Shown: positions 45,030-55,084, counted from the stretch's first letter. The stretch is DNA of 64,000 nt from Gloeobacter morelensis MG652769 (GCF_021018745.1 NZ_CP063845.1:310001-374000); one strand, 5' to 3'. A program made the numbers and translations. Notes: generated by a model from the letters alone, not told the origin.

Positions 45030-45326
45030 ATGCTCGTACTGAACTGCCCAGATGGGGCTGTGGCCCGCGATGTGGTCGAAGTGCTGGCTTCCGCCAGGCT
45101 ACGCTTCAAGCCGGTGCGCGGCGGAGCGGGTAGCGTCGGGGACAGCGGCCCGGTGCACTTGAACGTGTTGCGCGACGGCGTGCGGGTTTATGTAGGCGAT
45201 CCCCCCGGCACCGAAGTCCTGCACTGCGAGCTTTCGACCCTGGTCGTTCAACTGTTGCCCCGGCACCTGGTGGCAAATTTGACGATCGTGCCGTTCGAGT
45301 TGCCGAAGAGCGGAGATGCCACTTAA
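45030..45326 (+). CDS. small protein of unknown function
   Basis: A 98-residue frame with codon use like its neighbours and a beta-rich pattern (LHCELSTLVVQLLPRHLVAN). Possible cysteines are at 6 and 72. It has no signal peptide and only a weak ribosome site. The minus strand is also open here, so the call is tentative. Confidence 0.5.
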   Translation: MLVLNCPDGAVARDVVEVLASARLRFKPVRGGAGSVGDSGPVHLNVLRDGVRVYVGDPPGTEVLHCELSTLVVQLLPRHLVANLTIVPFELPKSGDAT

Positions 45327-45414
45327 GAACCCTGGGGCGTTCTGTGGACAACCCGCCTTCGCGCAAGGCCAACTCCTACCGCGCTGAGCCGGGCTCCTGC
45401 CCGAAGGCGGGGAA

Positions 45415-46116
45415 CTAGCGGCTTGCGGGGCCGCCTGTCAGTCGCCGCTCGTGCTGGAGGCGGTTGAGGGCGAGCGCCTCCTGGGGCAGGTTGTAGTCGA
45501 TGGGCAGCCGCATGTCCCACTGGGTGGAGCCGAGCAGGGCCAGACAACCCGACAGGACTCCCCCGGCGATCAGAAACTGCCAATCTATCAACAGCAGCGC
45601 CGCCGCCGCTGCGGCCAAATGAACCGCTCCTACCATCAGCAGTGCTCGAGAGCGCAGCGCAAACCCGCTCATGCCATAGCCAACAGCGCTGAGCACCAGC
45701 CACAGCACCCCCAGGTGCACCATCACCTCCGCCCAGCCCACGGCGATGCTGAAGTCGGTGAGCACCAGCCCGAACAACATCAAGCCACCCCAGCCCAGCA
45801 CCAGGGAGGTGGCCCGTTCGACTTTGGCCCAAAACCACGTGCACACCCCCATCCAGGCGGTGGCGGCCAGGCTCAACACTGTCCATCCCACCGCCTGCAC
45901 GTTCCAGTCGATGGGTACGAACTGCGCAGTGGCGAAGATAAGCGCACAGAGCAGTCCCCACCCCCAAAACACCTGATCGATGCGGGTAAACATAGTGCTG
46001 ATCAGCACCCTGCGGCCAATCTGCCAGTGGATCTTCAAAAGCCCCCGCTGATCCTGAACGTCAAGTTCATGCTGCTTGCGACGGAGGACCGGCTCGGAGA
46101 AGTTGAAGAACGTCAT
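45415..46116 (-). CDS. multi-pass membrane protein of unknown function
   Basis: A 233-residue protein with six or seven hydrophobic helices (for example WGLLCALIFATAQFVPIDWN, LVLGWGGLMLFGLVLTDFSI, AEVMVHLGVLWLVLSAVGYG and LMVGAVHLAAAAAALLLIDW). It has a charged cytoplasmic start (RRKQHELDVQDQRGLLKIHW) and tail. No transporter or enzyme motif is visible. AGAAGG precedes the ATG. Confidence 0.75.
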   Translation of the reverse strand: MTFFNFSEPVLRRKQHELDVQDQRGLLKIHWQIGRRVLISTMFTRIDQVFWGWGLLCALIFATAQFVPIDWNVQAVGWTVLSLAATAWMGVCTWFWAKVERATSLVLGWGGLMLFGLVLTDFSIAVGWAEVMVHLGVLWLVLSAVGYGMSGFALRSRALLMVGAVHLAAAAAALLLIDWQFLIAGGVLSGCLALLGSTQWDMRLPIDYNLPQEALALNRLQHERRLTGGPASR

Positions 46117-46309
46117 CTACCTTCTGGAGTAACTACTGCTCGTATCTTAACAAAACGAAATCTCAATTCGGTTACTTACTTTACAAGTGCATTTGGAGGT
46201 GCCACGCAGGGCCCGTGTTTGGAGCAATACACGCAAAGCGCAGGCAGGGGCGGTACCGTTCTGGGTGTTCTTGCCCCGGGTGATGCGGGGCCTGCTTTGG
46301 AGAGACGTT

Positions 46310-49249
46310 GTGATTCGTCGTCAAGACTTCCCCACCCCAGCGCGGATCGCCGCCGTCGGCCTGCTTGCAGGCAGCCTGCTGTTGGGCTCCCTGTCGATGG
46401 CCCAGGCTTTTACCCAGAACCCGGCGACAGTATTTATCAACGAAATTCACTACGACAACACCGGTACCGACGCGGGTGAGGCGGTCGAGATCGCCGGACC
46501 CGCCGGTACCGACCTCAGCGGCTGGTCGATCGTGCTCTACAACGGCAGCGGCGGCGCCGTCTATACGACCACCGCCCTTGGCGGCACGATCCCCGATCAA
46601 CAAAACGGCTTTGGGACGGTAGCGGTCTCCTATCCGAGCAACGGCATCCAGAACGGTTCGCCCGACGGCATCGCCCTGGTCTCTCCCGGGGGCACGGTGG
46701 TCCAGTTTTTGAGCTATGAAGGCAGCTTCGCCGCCACCGACGGCCCGGCAAGCGGTCTGACTTCGACAGATATCGGCGTTTTAGAAACCGGTTCGGAGCC
46801 CCTGGGCCTCTCGCTGCAGCTCACCGGCAGCGGTACGGTCTATCAGGATTTTGCCTGGGCGGCACCCGCCGACGATTCGTTCGGCCAGATTAACGGCAGT
46901 CAGGGCTTTGGCGGTGGTCCACTGCCGACATTGAGCGTGGCGGTGAGCCCGGCCAGTTTCTCGGAGGCGGCCGGGGCCGCGGCTGCTACCGGCACCGTCA
47001 CCCGCACCGGCAGCGCCGCAGCGGCCGTGAGCGTCAATCTCAGCAGCTCCGACGCCTCGGAGGCGGTCGTACCGGCTACCGTCACGCTTGCGGCGGGGGC
47101 CAGTTCCGCGACTTTCGCCGTCGATGCCGTGGACGATGCGATCAGCGACGGCTCCCAGGCGGTGACCATTACCGCTGCCGCCCCGGGCTTTGCCACCGGT
47201 ACCACCGGGCTGACCGTCACCGACGACGAGCCGGTGAGCGTCACGCTCATCCGCGAGATCCAGGGCAAGGCGCAGATTTCGCCCAAGAACGGCCAGTTTG
47301 TCTCCAACGTGCCGGGGATTGTGACGGCCAAGCGCTCCAACGGCTTCTATTTGCAAGATCCGGCACCCGACGGCGACGAGGGCACCTCCGAAGCGATCTT
47401 CGTCTTCACCAGTTCCGCTCCCACCGTGGCGGTAGGGGACTCGCTGGCGGTAAGCGGCACAGTCACCGAATTTATTCCCGGCGGGGCAAGCACTGGCAAT
47501 CTGTCGATCACCGAGATCACCAGCCCGGCGATTACGGTCGTCTCCTCCGGCAACCCCCTGCCGGCGCCGACGGTGATCGGTGTCGGTGGCCGGGTGCCTC
47601 CCACCCAGGTGATCGACGACGACGGACTGACGAGCTTCGACCCCACCACCGACGGCATCGATTTTTACGAGAGCCTCGAAGCGATGCGGGTGCAGGTCAA
47701 CGCCGCCGTGGCCACCAGCCCGACGCTCACTTTTAATGAAGGCGAGTCCGACGAAAACAGCGAACTTATCGTCCTGGCCGATGGCGGTGCAGGCGCTGCC
47801 CTGCGCACCGACCGCGGCGGCATCGTCATCCGTGCGGACGACTTCAACCCGGAGCGGCTCTTTATCGGCGATGCGATTGCCCGCCCCGGCCAGACGCTGC
47901 CCAAGGTCAATGTCGGCGACAGCTTCAGCGGCCCGGTGACAGGCGTCCTCGACTACAGCTTCGGCAACTTCAAGTTGCTGATCACCGAGACCCTGCCGGG
48001 AACCGCCAGTGCGGCGCTGAAGCCGGAGCAGACCACGCTGGCGGCGGGCGGCAGCCAGTTGACGATCGCGAGCTTCAACGTCGAGAATCTGGACCCCGGC
48101 GACACCGAACGCATTGCCGGTCTTGCCGCCGCGCTCACCGACAACCTCAAAGCCCCGGACATTCTGGTCCTGCAGGAGGTCCAGGACAACAACGGCCCCA
48201 CCGACGACGGCACGGTCGATTCGACCACTACCCTTGCGGATCTGGCGGCGGCGATCGCGGGCGTGGGCGGTCCCGCCTACGACTTCCGCTTCATCAACCC
48301 GGTCAATAACCAGGATGGCGGCGAGCCGGGGGGCAATATCCGGGTGGCGTTCCTGTTCAACCCGGCCCGGGTGAGCTTTATCGACCGGCCTGCCCCGGCG
48401 GGCACGGATCTTTCGACGACGGCCGTGGGCGCCGTCAGCGGCCCCTCCGGCCTGGAACTCACCTTCAGCCCCGGCCGCATCGACCCGGCCAACCCGGCCT
48501 TTGACGACAGCCGCAAGCCGCTGGTGGGCGAATTTTTCTTTAACGGCCGCAAGCTCTTTGTGGTGGGCAACCACTTCAACTCCAAAGGCGGCGATACGCC
48601 GCTATTCGGCGCCGCCCAGCCGCCGGTGCTCAACTCCGAGCCCCAGCGCCTCGGCCAGGCCACGGCAGTCAATGGCTTCGTCCAGTCGCTATTAGCCATC
48701 GACCCCAAAGCGAGCGTCATCGTCCTGGGCGATCTCAACGACTTTCAGTTCTCGCCGCCGCTTGCCACCCTCCAGCAGGGCGGCCTCCTCACCAACTTGA
48801 TCGACCGGGTCAGCCCGTCGGATGCCTACACCTTCAACTTCCAGGGCAACTCCCAGGTGCTCGATCACATTCTGCTGGGGGGCAGCCTCGCAGCGGCGCC
48901 GGCCGAAATCGACATCGTCCACCTCGACACCGAATTTACCGACGCACTGAGCGACCACGACCCGCCTCTGGCCCGCCTCGATCTGACCCTGGCACCGCTT
49001 ACGGCCACGGGCATCAGCCCCACCAGCGGCCCGGTGGGTAGCCAAATCACCATCACCGGCACCGGCTTCGTCTCGGACGGTACGACGGTGCGCTTTCGCG
49101 GCGGGGTCGAGGCGTCCGCGGTGGCGGTCAACGGCGACGGTACCCAGCTGACGGTAACCGTACCCGCCGGGGCGCGCTCCGGTCGGCTTGCCGTGCGCAC
49201 CAGCGGTCGGGCAGTGCTCACCCCCAACCGCTTCGTGGTTACCCCGTAA
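46310..49249 (+). CDS. extracellular nuclease, ExeM/NucH-like, with lamin-tail, Calx-beta and IPT domains
   Basis: The GTG at 46310 follows GGAGAG and opens directly into a signal peptide (IAAVGLLAGSLLLGSLSMAQA). The first in-frame ATG at 46187 is unlikely. The 979-residue product has a lamin-tail domain (about 40-165, INEIHYDNTGTDAGEAVEIA), a Calx-beta domain (about 215-310), an OB-like part (about 320-560) and an endonuclease/exonuclease/phosphatase domain (about 585-870). The last has SFNVENLD, ILVLQEVQD, GNHFNSK, VLGDLND and SDHDP. A C-terminal IPT/TIG domain follows. It should degrade extracellular DNA, for phosphate gain or biofilm work. Confidence 0.88.
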   Translation: MIRRQDFPTPARIAAVGLLAGSLLLGSLSMAQAFTQNPATVFINEIHYDNTGTDAGEAVEIAGPAGTDLSGWSIVLYNGSGGAVYTTTALGGTIPDQQNGFGTVAVSYPSNGIQNGSPDGIALVSPGGTVVQFLSYEGSFAATDGPASGLTSTDIGVLETGSEPLGLSLQLTGSGTVYQDFAWAAPADDSFGQINGSQGFGGGPLPTLSVAVSPASFSEAAGAAAATGTVTRTGSAAAAVSVNLSSSDASEAVVPATVTLAAGASSATFAVDAVDDAISDGSQAVTITAAAPGFATGTTGLTVTDDEPVSVTLIREIQGKAQISPKNGQFVSNVPGIVTAKRSNGFYLQDPAPDGDEGTSEAIFVFTSSAPTVAVGDSLAVSGTVTEFIPGGASTGNLSITEITSPAITVVSSGNPLPAPTVIGVGGRVPPTQVIDDDGLTSFDPTTDGIDFYESLEAMRVQVNAAVATSPTLTFNEGESDENSELIVLADGGAGAALRTDRGGIVIRADDFNPERLFIGDAIARPGQTLPKVNVGDSFSGPVTGVLDYSFGNFKLLITETLPGTASAALKPEQTTLAAGGSQLTIASFNVENLDPGDTERIAGLAAALTDNLKAPDILVLQEVQDNNGPTDDGTVDSTTTLADLAAAIAGVGGPAYDFRFINPVNNQDGGEPGGNIRVAFLFNPARVSFIDRPAPAGTDLSTTAVGAVSGPSGLELTFSPGRIDPANPAFDDSRKPLVGEFFFNGRKLFVVGNHFNSKGGDTPLFGAAQPPVLNSEPQRLGQATAVNGFVQSLLAIDPKASVIVLGDLNDFQFSPPLATLQQGGLLTNLIDRVSPSDAYTFNFQGNSQVLDHILLGGSLAAAPAEIDIVHLDTEFTDALSDHDPPLARLDLTLAPLTATGISPTSGPVGSQITITGTGFVSDGTTVRFRGGVEASAVAVNGDGTQLTVTVPAGARSGRLAVRTSGRAVLTPNRFVVTP

Positions 49250-50174
49250 GGGCAAGCAGCGCCGCCAACTGGGAGCGATCGCGCAATGCGGCGGTCGCTC
49301 CCAGGCCGCTCACGGCAACCGCCCCCCAGGCATTGGCCCAGCGCACCGCCTGGGGGGGGGCCAGCCCCGCCGTCAGCGCCGCCAGATAGCCCGCGCAAAA
49401 GGCGTCTCCGGCCCCGGTGGTATCGACCACCCGGCCGCCGGGGACGGGCAGGGCCGGTACCACCGCATCGATATCCGGACCCAGGGCATAGGCGCCCCGC
49501 TCGCCCAGCTTGATAACCACGCGGGTGCTACCGTGCGCTATGAACCAGCGGGCCATCGCCTGCGGCGTCGATTCGCCCGTAATCGCCTGGGCCTCCGTCA
49601 AGCTCGGCAGCAGGTGATCGATTTGCCCGAGGGCGGGCAGCAGCGCTTCCCAGTTCCCGTCGCTGCTCCAGACAGTGTCCAGGCAGGTGACCACCCCGGC
49701 CGGTCGCGCCGAGCGCAAGACGGCGGCCAGATCTGTGCCCAACAGCTGCCGCAGCGAATAGCAGCCGCCGATGTGCAGGTGGCTTATCCCCGACCAGTCC
49801 AGATGTTCTAGATCCGAGCGGGCGATGGCGTTGCCGCCGCCCGGGGTGCGCAAAAAAGAGCGCTCGCCGGAGGCAGATAACAGCACGACCGCACTTTTGG
49901 TAGCCACCCCCGCCGACTGCCGAAAGTGGGCAAGACCCACCCCGGCCCTGCTCAATTCGGCTTTGATCCACTCCCCGGCGCCGTCGGCTCCGAGGTGGGC
50001 GGCAAATTCGACCGGCACCCCGAGCCGGGCCAGGCCAATCGCCGTATTGACGCCGCAACCCCCGGCTGCGAGGGCAATCGTGTCGATGAGCCGGCTCGCG
50101 CCGGGGGTGGGCAGTTCCGGTGGGGCGCTCAGGAGAATGTCGAGGACGGCAGCACCGGTGACCAGAACGCTCAT
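49239..50174 (-). CDS. PfkB family carbohydrate kinase 1
   Basis: From ATG 50174 the product is 311 residues. GGCGVNTAIGLARLGVPVEF near the start and the catalytic VVDTTGAGDAFCAGYLAALT near the end are PfkB signatures; Asp in GAGD is the base. It phosphorylates a sugar or nucleoside with ATP. The substrate is not decidable from sequence alone. It lies 8 bases after its paralogue on the same strand, and its stop overlaps the convergent nuclease gene by 11 bases. Confidence 0.85.
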   Translation of the reverse strand: MSVLVTGAAVLDILLSAPPELPTPGASRLIDTIALAAGGCGVNTAIGLARLGVPVEFAAHLGADGAGEWIKAELSRAGVGLAHFRQSAGVATKSAVVLLSASGERSFLRTPGGGNAIARSDLEHLDWSGISHLHIGGCYSLRQLLGTDLAAVLRSARPAGVVTCLDTVWSSDGNWEALLPALGQIDHLLPSLTEAQAITGESTPQAMARWFIAHGSTRVVIKLGERGAYALGPDIDAVVPALPVPGGRVVDTTGAGDAFCAGYLAALTAGLAPPQAVRWANAWGAVAVSGLGATAALRDRSQLAALLALTG

Positions 50175-50182
50175 CAACCCCT

Positions 50183-51145
50183 TCAGCGCGCCTGGGCGCG
50201 CAAAAACGCCTGGACGGCCGCTTCGTCCGGGGTACTGCCGATGCCGCCGGGGATCATGGTGCTCAGGGCACCGGTGGCGCAGGCGTAATCCACCACGGCC
50301 GCCGCTGCGCTTTCCCACTCGCGCAGGGGTGTACGGCTCAGCCGGTGCAACAGGGCGGCCACGAAGGCGTCCCCGGCCCCGGTGGTGTCCACCGTCGGTA
50401 CCCGGTAGCCAGGATGTCCGCCCCGCCTGCCGCCCACCTGCCAGAGGCAGCCGTTCTCACCCCGGGTGAGCAAGATCCCTTCGAGGTGATCAAAAGCCGC
50501 AGTAATCGCCTCTATAGAAGGCATCCCCAGCCACTCGGCTTCCTCCTCGCTGAGTTTTAAGACGTCGCAGCGCTCGATGAGGCCGCGCACCACCGCGGGC
50601 GCCTGTTCGGGTTGTTCCCAGAAGACCGGACGCCAGTTGACGTCGAGACAAATCTTGACGAATCGCTCATCCGCCAGATCCAGGGCGCGCTCGATGGCCC
50701 GGGCCGCCTCCGGAAAAGCCATCATCAGCGTGCCCAAGGTCAAAAATGCCGCCCCGCCGAACAGGTCCGGCGCCAGTTTTGTGGCCTGCAGGTGCGTATC
50801 GGCAAACGCGCCGGGGGGCTTGCCCCCGAAACTGGCGAAGGTGCGCTCGCCCGCGGCGGTGCGGGTGACGTAGACCTTGCGCGTCGGCTGCGCCGCGCGC
50901 TGTACACCGGCAGTATTGACACCGCTACGCTCCAACACGGCCAGTAAGCTATCGCCCTCAGGATCTTCGCCCAGGCAGCCGACAAAGCAGCTCTCACCGC
51001 CCAGGGCCGCCAGGGCGCAGGCGACGTTGGCGGGCGCGCCCCCCGGATAAGATGTCCAGGAAGCGACTTGCGCTTCGGGCCGGTCCGGCTGGTCCGCCAG
51101 GCAGTCCAGGAGCATTTCACCGAGGCACAGTACGTGGGTTGACAT
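50183..51145 (-). CDS. PfkB family carbohydrate kinase 2 (fructokinase-like)
   Basis: A 320-residue kinase. The start VLCLGEMLLDCLADQ, then YPGGAPANVACALAALGGES and FVGCLGEDPEGDSLLAVLER, are fructokinase-type. The catalytic site is VDTTGAGDAFVAALLHRLSR. LDVNWRPVFW is typical of fructokinases, making fructose the best guess. It is the upstream partner of a second PfkB kinase. Its ATG overlaps the ATG of the divergent methyltransferase gene. Confidence 0.85.
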   Translation of the reverse strand: MSTHVLCLGEMLLDCLADQPDRPEAQVASWTSYPGGAPANVACALAALGGESCFVGCLGEDPEGDSLLAVLERSGVNTAGVQRAAQPTRKVYVTRTAAGERTFASFGGKPPGAFADTHLQATKLAPDLFGGAAFLTLGTLMMAFPEAARAIERALDLADERFVKICLDVNWRPVFWEQPEQAPAVVRGLIERCDVLKLSEEEAEWLGMPSIEAITAAFDHLEGILLTRGENGCLWQVGGRRGGHPGYRVPTVDTTGAGDAFVAALLHRLSRTPLREWESAAAAVVDYACATGALSTMIPGGIGSTPDEAAVQAFLRAQAR

Positions 51146-51968
51146 GGATGAACAAGGTCAAGGCAGACTGAGGCTACCACACGAGATCGACCCGAAAGAA
51201 GCGGCCTTCGACAGTCTTTCGGTCGAGTACGACGAACGCTACGCGCTTACCGCCGTGGGTTGTCTGCAGCGCCGACAAGTTTGGGAGCGCATCGCCGGAT
51301 TGTTCCCACCCGGCGGTCGAATTTTGGAATTGGGCTGCGGCACCGGTCTGGATGCGCAGTACCTGGCGGGGCTTGGAGTGCAGGTGCTCGCCACCGATAT
51401 TGCCCCGGCGATGGCCGCTGTGGCCGCCCGGCGCTGCCGGGAGTTGCCCGCGGTTACGGTGCGGGTGCTGGCCGCCGAGCAGATTGGCACCCTCGCAGAC
51501 ACTTTCGACGGCGTCTTCTCCAACTTTGCCGCCCTCAACTGCGTGCTCGATCTCAACGCCTTTGCCGCCGCCCTCGCCGCCCGCCTGCGACCGGGAGGGC
51601 GGGCGGCTCTGGTGTTGTTCGGCCGCCTTTGCTGGTGGGAGATGGCGGGCTACGGCCTGCGGGGGCGCTGGCCCGAGGCGACCCGCCGCCTGCGCCCCGG
51701 GGTGGTGCGCGCCTCGATCGGCAGCGGCAGGGAGGTGGCCGTGCGCTATTACAGTCCCGCCCAGGTGCGGCGGGCTTTTGTGCCCTGGTTTCGCCTCGAA
51801 GCAATGGCGGCGGTGGGCTTTGCCGTGCCCCCCACCTACTGGGACGGCTTTGTGCGCAACCGGGCGCACTTACTTGCCCTCGGCCAGCGGCTCGATGGGG
51901 TGGTGGGCAGTCTGTGGCCTTGCAACCGCTTTGGGGACCACACACTCTACGTCCTGCGCCGTCGATAA
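51144..51968 (+). CDS. class I SAM-dependent methyltransferase
   Basis: A 274-residue protein. The SAM-binding motif I RILELGCGTGLDAQYLAGLG (about 59-78), acidic motif II VLATDIAP and the later SNFAALNCVLDL mark a class I methyltransferase. The C-terminal part (RASIGSGREVAVRYYSPAQV) resembles small-molecule methyltransferases. Substrate unknown. It starts divergently from the kinase gene, with overlapping start codons. Confidence 0.85.
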   Translation: MDEQGQGRLRLPHEIDPKEAAFDSLSVEYDERYALTAVGCLQRRQVWERIAGLFPPGGRILELGCGTGLDAQYLAGLGVQVLATDIAPAMAAVAARRCRELPAVTVRVLAAEQIGTLADTFDGVFSNFAALNCVLDLNAFAAALAARLRPGGRAALVLFGRLCWWEMAGYGLRGRWPEATRRLRPGVVRASIGSGREVAVRYYSPAQVRRAFVPWFRLEAMAAVGFAVPPTYWDGFVRNRAHLLALGQRLDGVVGSLWPCNRFGDHTLYVLRRR

Positions 51969-52065
51969 GCGATCTGCCGTCCACTGGGGATCGCAGCGAA
52001 GCTAGGATAGAAAAACGCAAGTTGCGGCGACATCTACTGAGCCTGCCGGGACTGAAGGATGGAAG

Positions 52066-53304
52066 TTGCCCCTCACGATTTTTCATTACGTTTTGCCACC
52101 GATTGTCGGAGCAATAATCGGTTTCACCTCCGACACGCTGGCGATTAAGATGCTATTTCGGCCCTACAAACCGAAATATTTTTTGGGCCGCCAGATCCCG
52201 CTGACGCCGGGGTTGTTTCCCAAGGGCCAGGAGCGCTTCGCCCGCAAGGTGGCCCAGATGCTCACCGATAAATTGCTCACCCCCGACGAGGTGCACCGCA
52301 TTGCCCAGCGCCTGCTCACCCCCGAGCGGCTCGAAGAAGGCCTGCGCTTCGCCCTGCTCTACGCCCTAGGCGAATACAGCGACGGGCGCAAGCGGGCGCG
52401 GCTGGCGGTCGCCCTGGGAGACATCCTTCAAGAAGTCTTCAGTGAGTCGCTGCCCAAGTGGATCGATGCCCTCAGCCGCTCCTCCGCCTCCAACAAGATT
52501 TTTGAGCAAATTTTTGATCAGGTGGCCGGTTCGCTGCGCATCGAGGAGGCCCAGGCGGTGCGCCTCGCCGAGTGGATCGAAAAGAACGTCTTTACCCCCG
52601 ACCGGCTGCGGCTCGCCCTGATCAACTTGCTCACCAATCAGACCATCGACACGCTCGATAAAGAAGCTCGCGAGCGCGCCCAGGGCGGGTTGTGGCTGGT
52701 GGCCAACGTCGTGGGCATCAAAGGTCCCCTCTCGCGCTTCAAGTCCTTCTGTGTCGAGCAGCCCGCGGCGGCCAACGAACTGTTTACCCGTTTTCTGGCG
52801 GAGGCGGAGGTGCGCGAGCGGCTGACGGGGGCGCTCAACGGTCTGAGTGTGCAGACGCTCTCGATGGCCACCGTCCAAGATCTCAAGCGGCAGTTTGTGA
52901 CGAGCCTCACCGCGGCGCTGAGCGCCCAGGGGCCGGGGCTCAGCCAGCGCCTCGGCGAATCGATCGACTGGAGCCGCTGGGCGGCGGAGGTGCTCGACCG
53001 GGTGGTCACCTCCGAGAAGACCCTGGGGTGGATCGACCGCATCGCCGAGGGCAGCAGCCGTCTATTGGATCGCTACTTGACCCGCGAGTTGGAGCCGCTG
53101 GTCATGAAGTTCCTGCCCGCCCTGGGTCTGGAGCAGATGGTGATCACCAAGATCTGCAACACCTCCCCGCAAGAGTTGGAAGCGGCCATCGAGCAGGTGG
53201 CCCGCAACGAACTAAGAGCCATTCCCTACGTCGGCATGGTTTTGGGATTTTGCGTGGGCCTTTTTGAGGTCTTCTTAATCACCGTGGTCATTCCCGTAGG
53301 TTAG
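52066..53304 (+). CDS. DUF445 family membrane protein, TTG start
   Basis: A TTG at 52066, shortly after AAGGA, opens a 412-residue product. It has an N-terminal helix ([20 protein letters not shown]), the characteristic [14 protein letters not shown] and [20 protein letters not shown], a long helical middle, and a C-terminal helix ([20 protein letters not shown]). This is the DUF445/YheB layout. The role is unknown. Confidence 0.82.
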   Translation: MPLTIFHYVLPPIVGAIIGFTSDTLAIKMLFRPYKPKYFLGRQIPLTPGLFPKGQERFARKVAQMLTDKLLTPDEVHRIAQRLLTPERLEEGLRFALLYALGEYSDGRKRARLAVALGDILQEVFSESLPKWIDALSRSSASNKIFEQIFDQVAGSLRIEEAQAVRLAEWIEKNVFTPDRLRLALINLLTNQTIDTLDKEARERAQGGLWLVANVVGIKGPLSRFKSFCVEQPAAANELFTRFLAEAEVRERLTGALNGLSVQTLSMATVQDLKRQFVTSLTAALSAQGPGLSQRLGESIDWSRWAAEVLDRVVTSEKTLGWIDRIAEGSSRLLDRYLTRELEPLVMKFLPALGLEQMVITKICNTSPQELEAAIEQVARNELRAIPYVGMVLGFCVGLFEVFLITVVIPVG

Positions 53305-53378
53305 CCCCTGATGCCACGTTGCCAACGGCGAGGCAAAGTAGGATCGTCGTTGGATAAAGCAGCAGCGAAAGGAATGTC

Positions 53379-54020
53379 ATGTTTGCGCTGATTTCGCCGG
53401 AGAGAATCGAGCTGCCCCCGGGCGCTGTGGTCCGTATGCCGGCGACCTGGCAAGAATATCAAAGTTTGACCGAACGGCGAGGAGACAAGGCCACTCCCCG
53501 CATCAAATATTGCGCCGGTGAAGTTTTGCTGATGTCACCACTCCCCAGACACGGCAGAGATGCGAACCTCATGGCGGACGTCGTCAAGGCGCTGCTCGAC
53601 CATCTCGGCAGAGATTACGATGCCTACACCCCAGTCACAATGCAGCTTCCACAAGAAACCGGCATCGAGCCGGACTACTGTTTTTACATCGATCACTGGC
53701 AGGCCGTCGCTGGAAAAGATCGGATCAACTGGCAAACGGATCCACCGCCGGATCTGGCTTTAGAGGTCGGTGTCACAAGCTACACTGACATCAATAGTTA
53801 TCTGCCCTATCTTGTTCCGGAAGTCTGGCTCCTCAAAGGGAGATTATTAGAGATATACCAACTGCGAGTTGATAAATATCAGCTTCGGAATGCAAGCTTT
53901 TATTTTCCTGAATTTAACTTGCAATCCATCCTAGAGGACGCCCTGCAGCTTACCTATAGCCGCAATTCCGGTTCAGCAATTCAGCGGCTTCGACAAAGGT
54001 TAAGTGCTGGAGAGTGCTGA
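53379..54020 (+). CDS. Uma2 family endonuclease-fold protein (DUF820)
   Basis: A 213-residue member of the Uma2 (DUF820) family, very abundant in cyanobacteria. The nuclease-like core is IEPDYCFYIDHWQAV, then PPDLALEVGVTSY (D-x-E-V) and the later LVPEVWLLKG with the predicted catalytic lysine. AAAGGA precedes the ATG. The target is unknown; these genes are often mobile or paired with small regulators, and none is seen here. The 229 bases that follow hold no gene. Confidence 0.82.
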   Translation: MFALISPERIELPPGAVVRMPATWQEYQSLTERRGDKATPRIKYCAGEVLLMSPLPRHGRDANLMADVVKALLDHLGRDYDAYTPVTMQLPQETGIEPDYCFYIDHWQAVAGKDRINWQTDPPPDLALEVGVTSYTDINSYLPYLVPEVWLLKGRLLEIYQLRVDKYQLRNASFYFPEFNLQSILEDALQLTYSRNSGSAIQRLRQRLSAGEC

Positions 54021-54248
54021 GGACGGGAATTGCCCCTCTCACTTTCACGACCATACCTTCGTTGTGCAATGCCTTCGCCAATTCAAAAATGAAGTGCAAC
54101 GCTTGAGAGCCTTCCGTTGAGGGACTCCTAGAGGTGTCCCGGCGTTTGCCTACTTGCCCGACTGGGAAGAGCGAAAAGCCCAGTTGCGTCATGCTAAGTC
54201 TAGCGACTGAGTTCAGATTGGATTCTGGCCACCGGCAGGCCATAGCCC

Positions 54249-54914
54249 CTACGGTTCCGCTTTGCCGGAATCGTTCGCCCGATTGCGCAGCCGCCACACC
54301 CAGAGCACCCCGCCCAGAAGCGCCAAGCCGAAGGCGAAAGTCAGGGGCGTCTGGGCCACCAGCGGGTAGTGCACCCCGGTACCGAGCGTGTGCAACACGA
54401 TCAAAAAAGCGGCAAAAAAAACCCCCTGGTGCAGACCCTTCCAGGCGCCTTTTAACGTGCGCACCGCCCAATCGGTGCTCGTGAGCGCCAGGGGTACCAT
54501 CGCGAGTAGCGCAAAGATGCCCAGCACGACGCCAAATTGCATGTCGCGCGGCAAAAAGAACATCCCGTCCAGGCTGCCGCCCAGCACGTGCTCGATCTGC
54601 GACCAGGTGTGCAACACCGAGAAGGCGAAGGTGAGCAGTCCCAAATAGCGCCGCTCCTGCAACAGCCCCGGCAAAAAGCGGTTCAACGGCCGCGCGGTGA
54701 GGGTGAGTGCGAGACCCACCAATGCCAGATGCCCTTCTACCTCGCTGAGCCGTTGCTGGATGAGGTGATCGCTCGCCTGAAAAAAACTGGCCCCGATACA
54801 CACCAAAAACGCCCCCGCCAGTAGCCATGTGACCTTGCGGCCGTCGGTGGGGCCACGGCTTTCGGCGCTGGGAGCCTGGTGATCCTGGGTGGGCGGGCTG
54901 GGTCGATCCGGCAT
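54249..54914 (-). CDS. ferric-reductase-like membrane protein (MsrQ/YedZ-type)
   Basis: A 221-residue protein with about six helices. LTFAFSVLHTWSQIEHVLGG, STDWAVRTLKGAWKGLHQGV and FLIVLHTLGTGVHYPLVAQT place His residues at spacings expected for haem b in the ferric-reductase-like/MsrQ family. MsrQ passes electrons to the periplasmic methionine sulfoxide reductase MsrP, but no msrP gene is adjacent. A loose cytochrome b role is the alternative. Confidence 0.7.
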   Translation of the reverse strand: MPDRPSPPTQDHQAPSAESRGPTDGRKVTWLLAGAFLVCIGASFFQASDHLIQQRLSEVEGHLALVGLALTLTARPLNRFLPGLLQERRYLGLLTFAFSVLHTWSQIEHVLGGSLDGMFFLPRDMQFGVVLGIFALLAMVPLALTSTDWAVRTLKGAWKGLHQGVFFAAFLIVLHTLGTGVHYPLVAQTPLTFAFGLALLGGVLWVWRLRNRANDSGKAEP

Positions 54915-55014
54915 GGCTGGCCTGGGCTTTCCTACACGCTATAGCCCCCGGGCCGCCTTCGGCCATTTCTTAAGGCGCGTTTTCGCCGACACCGCCGGCA
55001 AACCCATAGGCCAC

Positions 55015-55043
55015 TTGACATCCATCCACTCAATCGTTACACT
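55015..55043 (+). promoter_or_regulatory. strong sigma-70-like promoter for the first cysteine paralogue
   Basis: A perfect -35 box TTGACA (55015-55020), a 17-base spacer and TACACT (55038-55043) lie 42 bases before ATG 55085. It is the best promoter match I found in the window and predicts a leader of about 35 bases. Confidence 0.75.
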
Positions 55044-55084
55044 TGTTTACAAGATTCGATTAACAAAACTTCACGGAGTGGGTT

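Noticed and set aside
45106-45372. Minus-strand frame opposite the small gene at 45030
   Set aside because: Arg/Ser/Pro-rich shadow; the plus-strand frame has the better residue pattern, though neither is certain.
46781-48574. Nearly 600-codon minus-strand frame inside the nuclease gene
   Set aside because: It is a mirror frame of a GC-rich gene with strong domain evidence on the plus strand.
8086-49283. GCGATCGC octamers as HIP1-type repeats
   Set aside because: Only a few are seen (for example near 8086, 22228, 48250 and 49275), which is not clearly more than base composition would give.
53950-54966. Long minus-strand frame across the Uma2 tail and the MsrQ-like gene
   Set aside because: It is read in a different frame from the membrane protein, is rich in Arg/Gly/Ala and has no family pattern.
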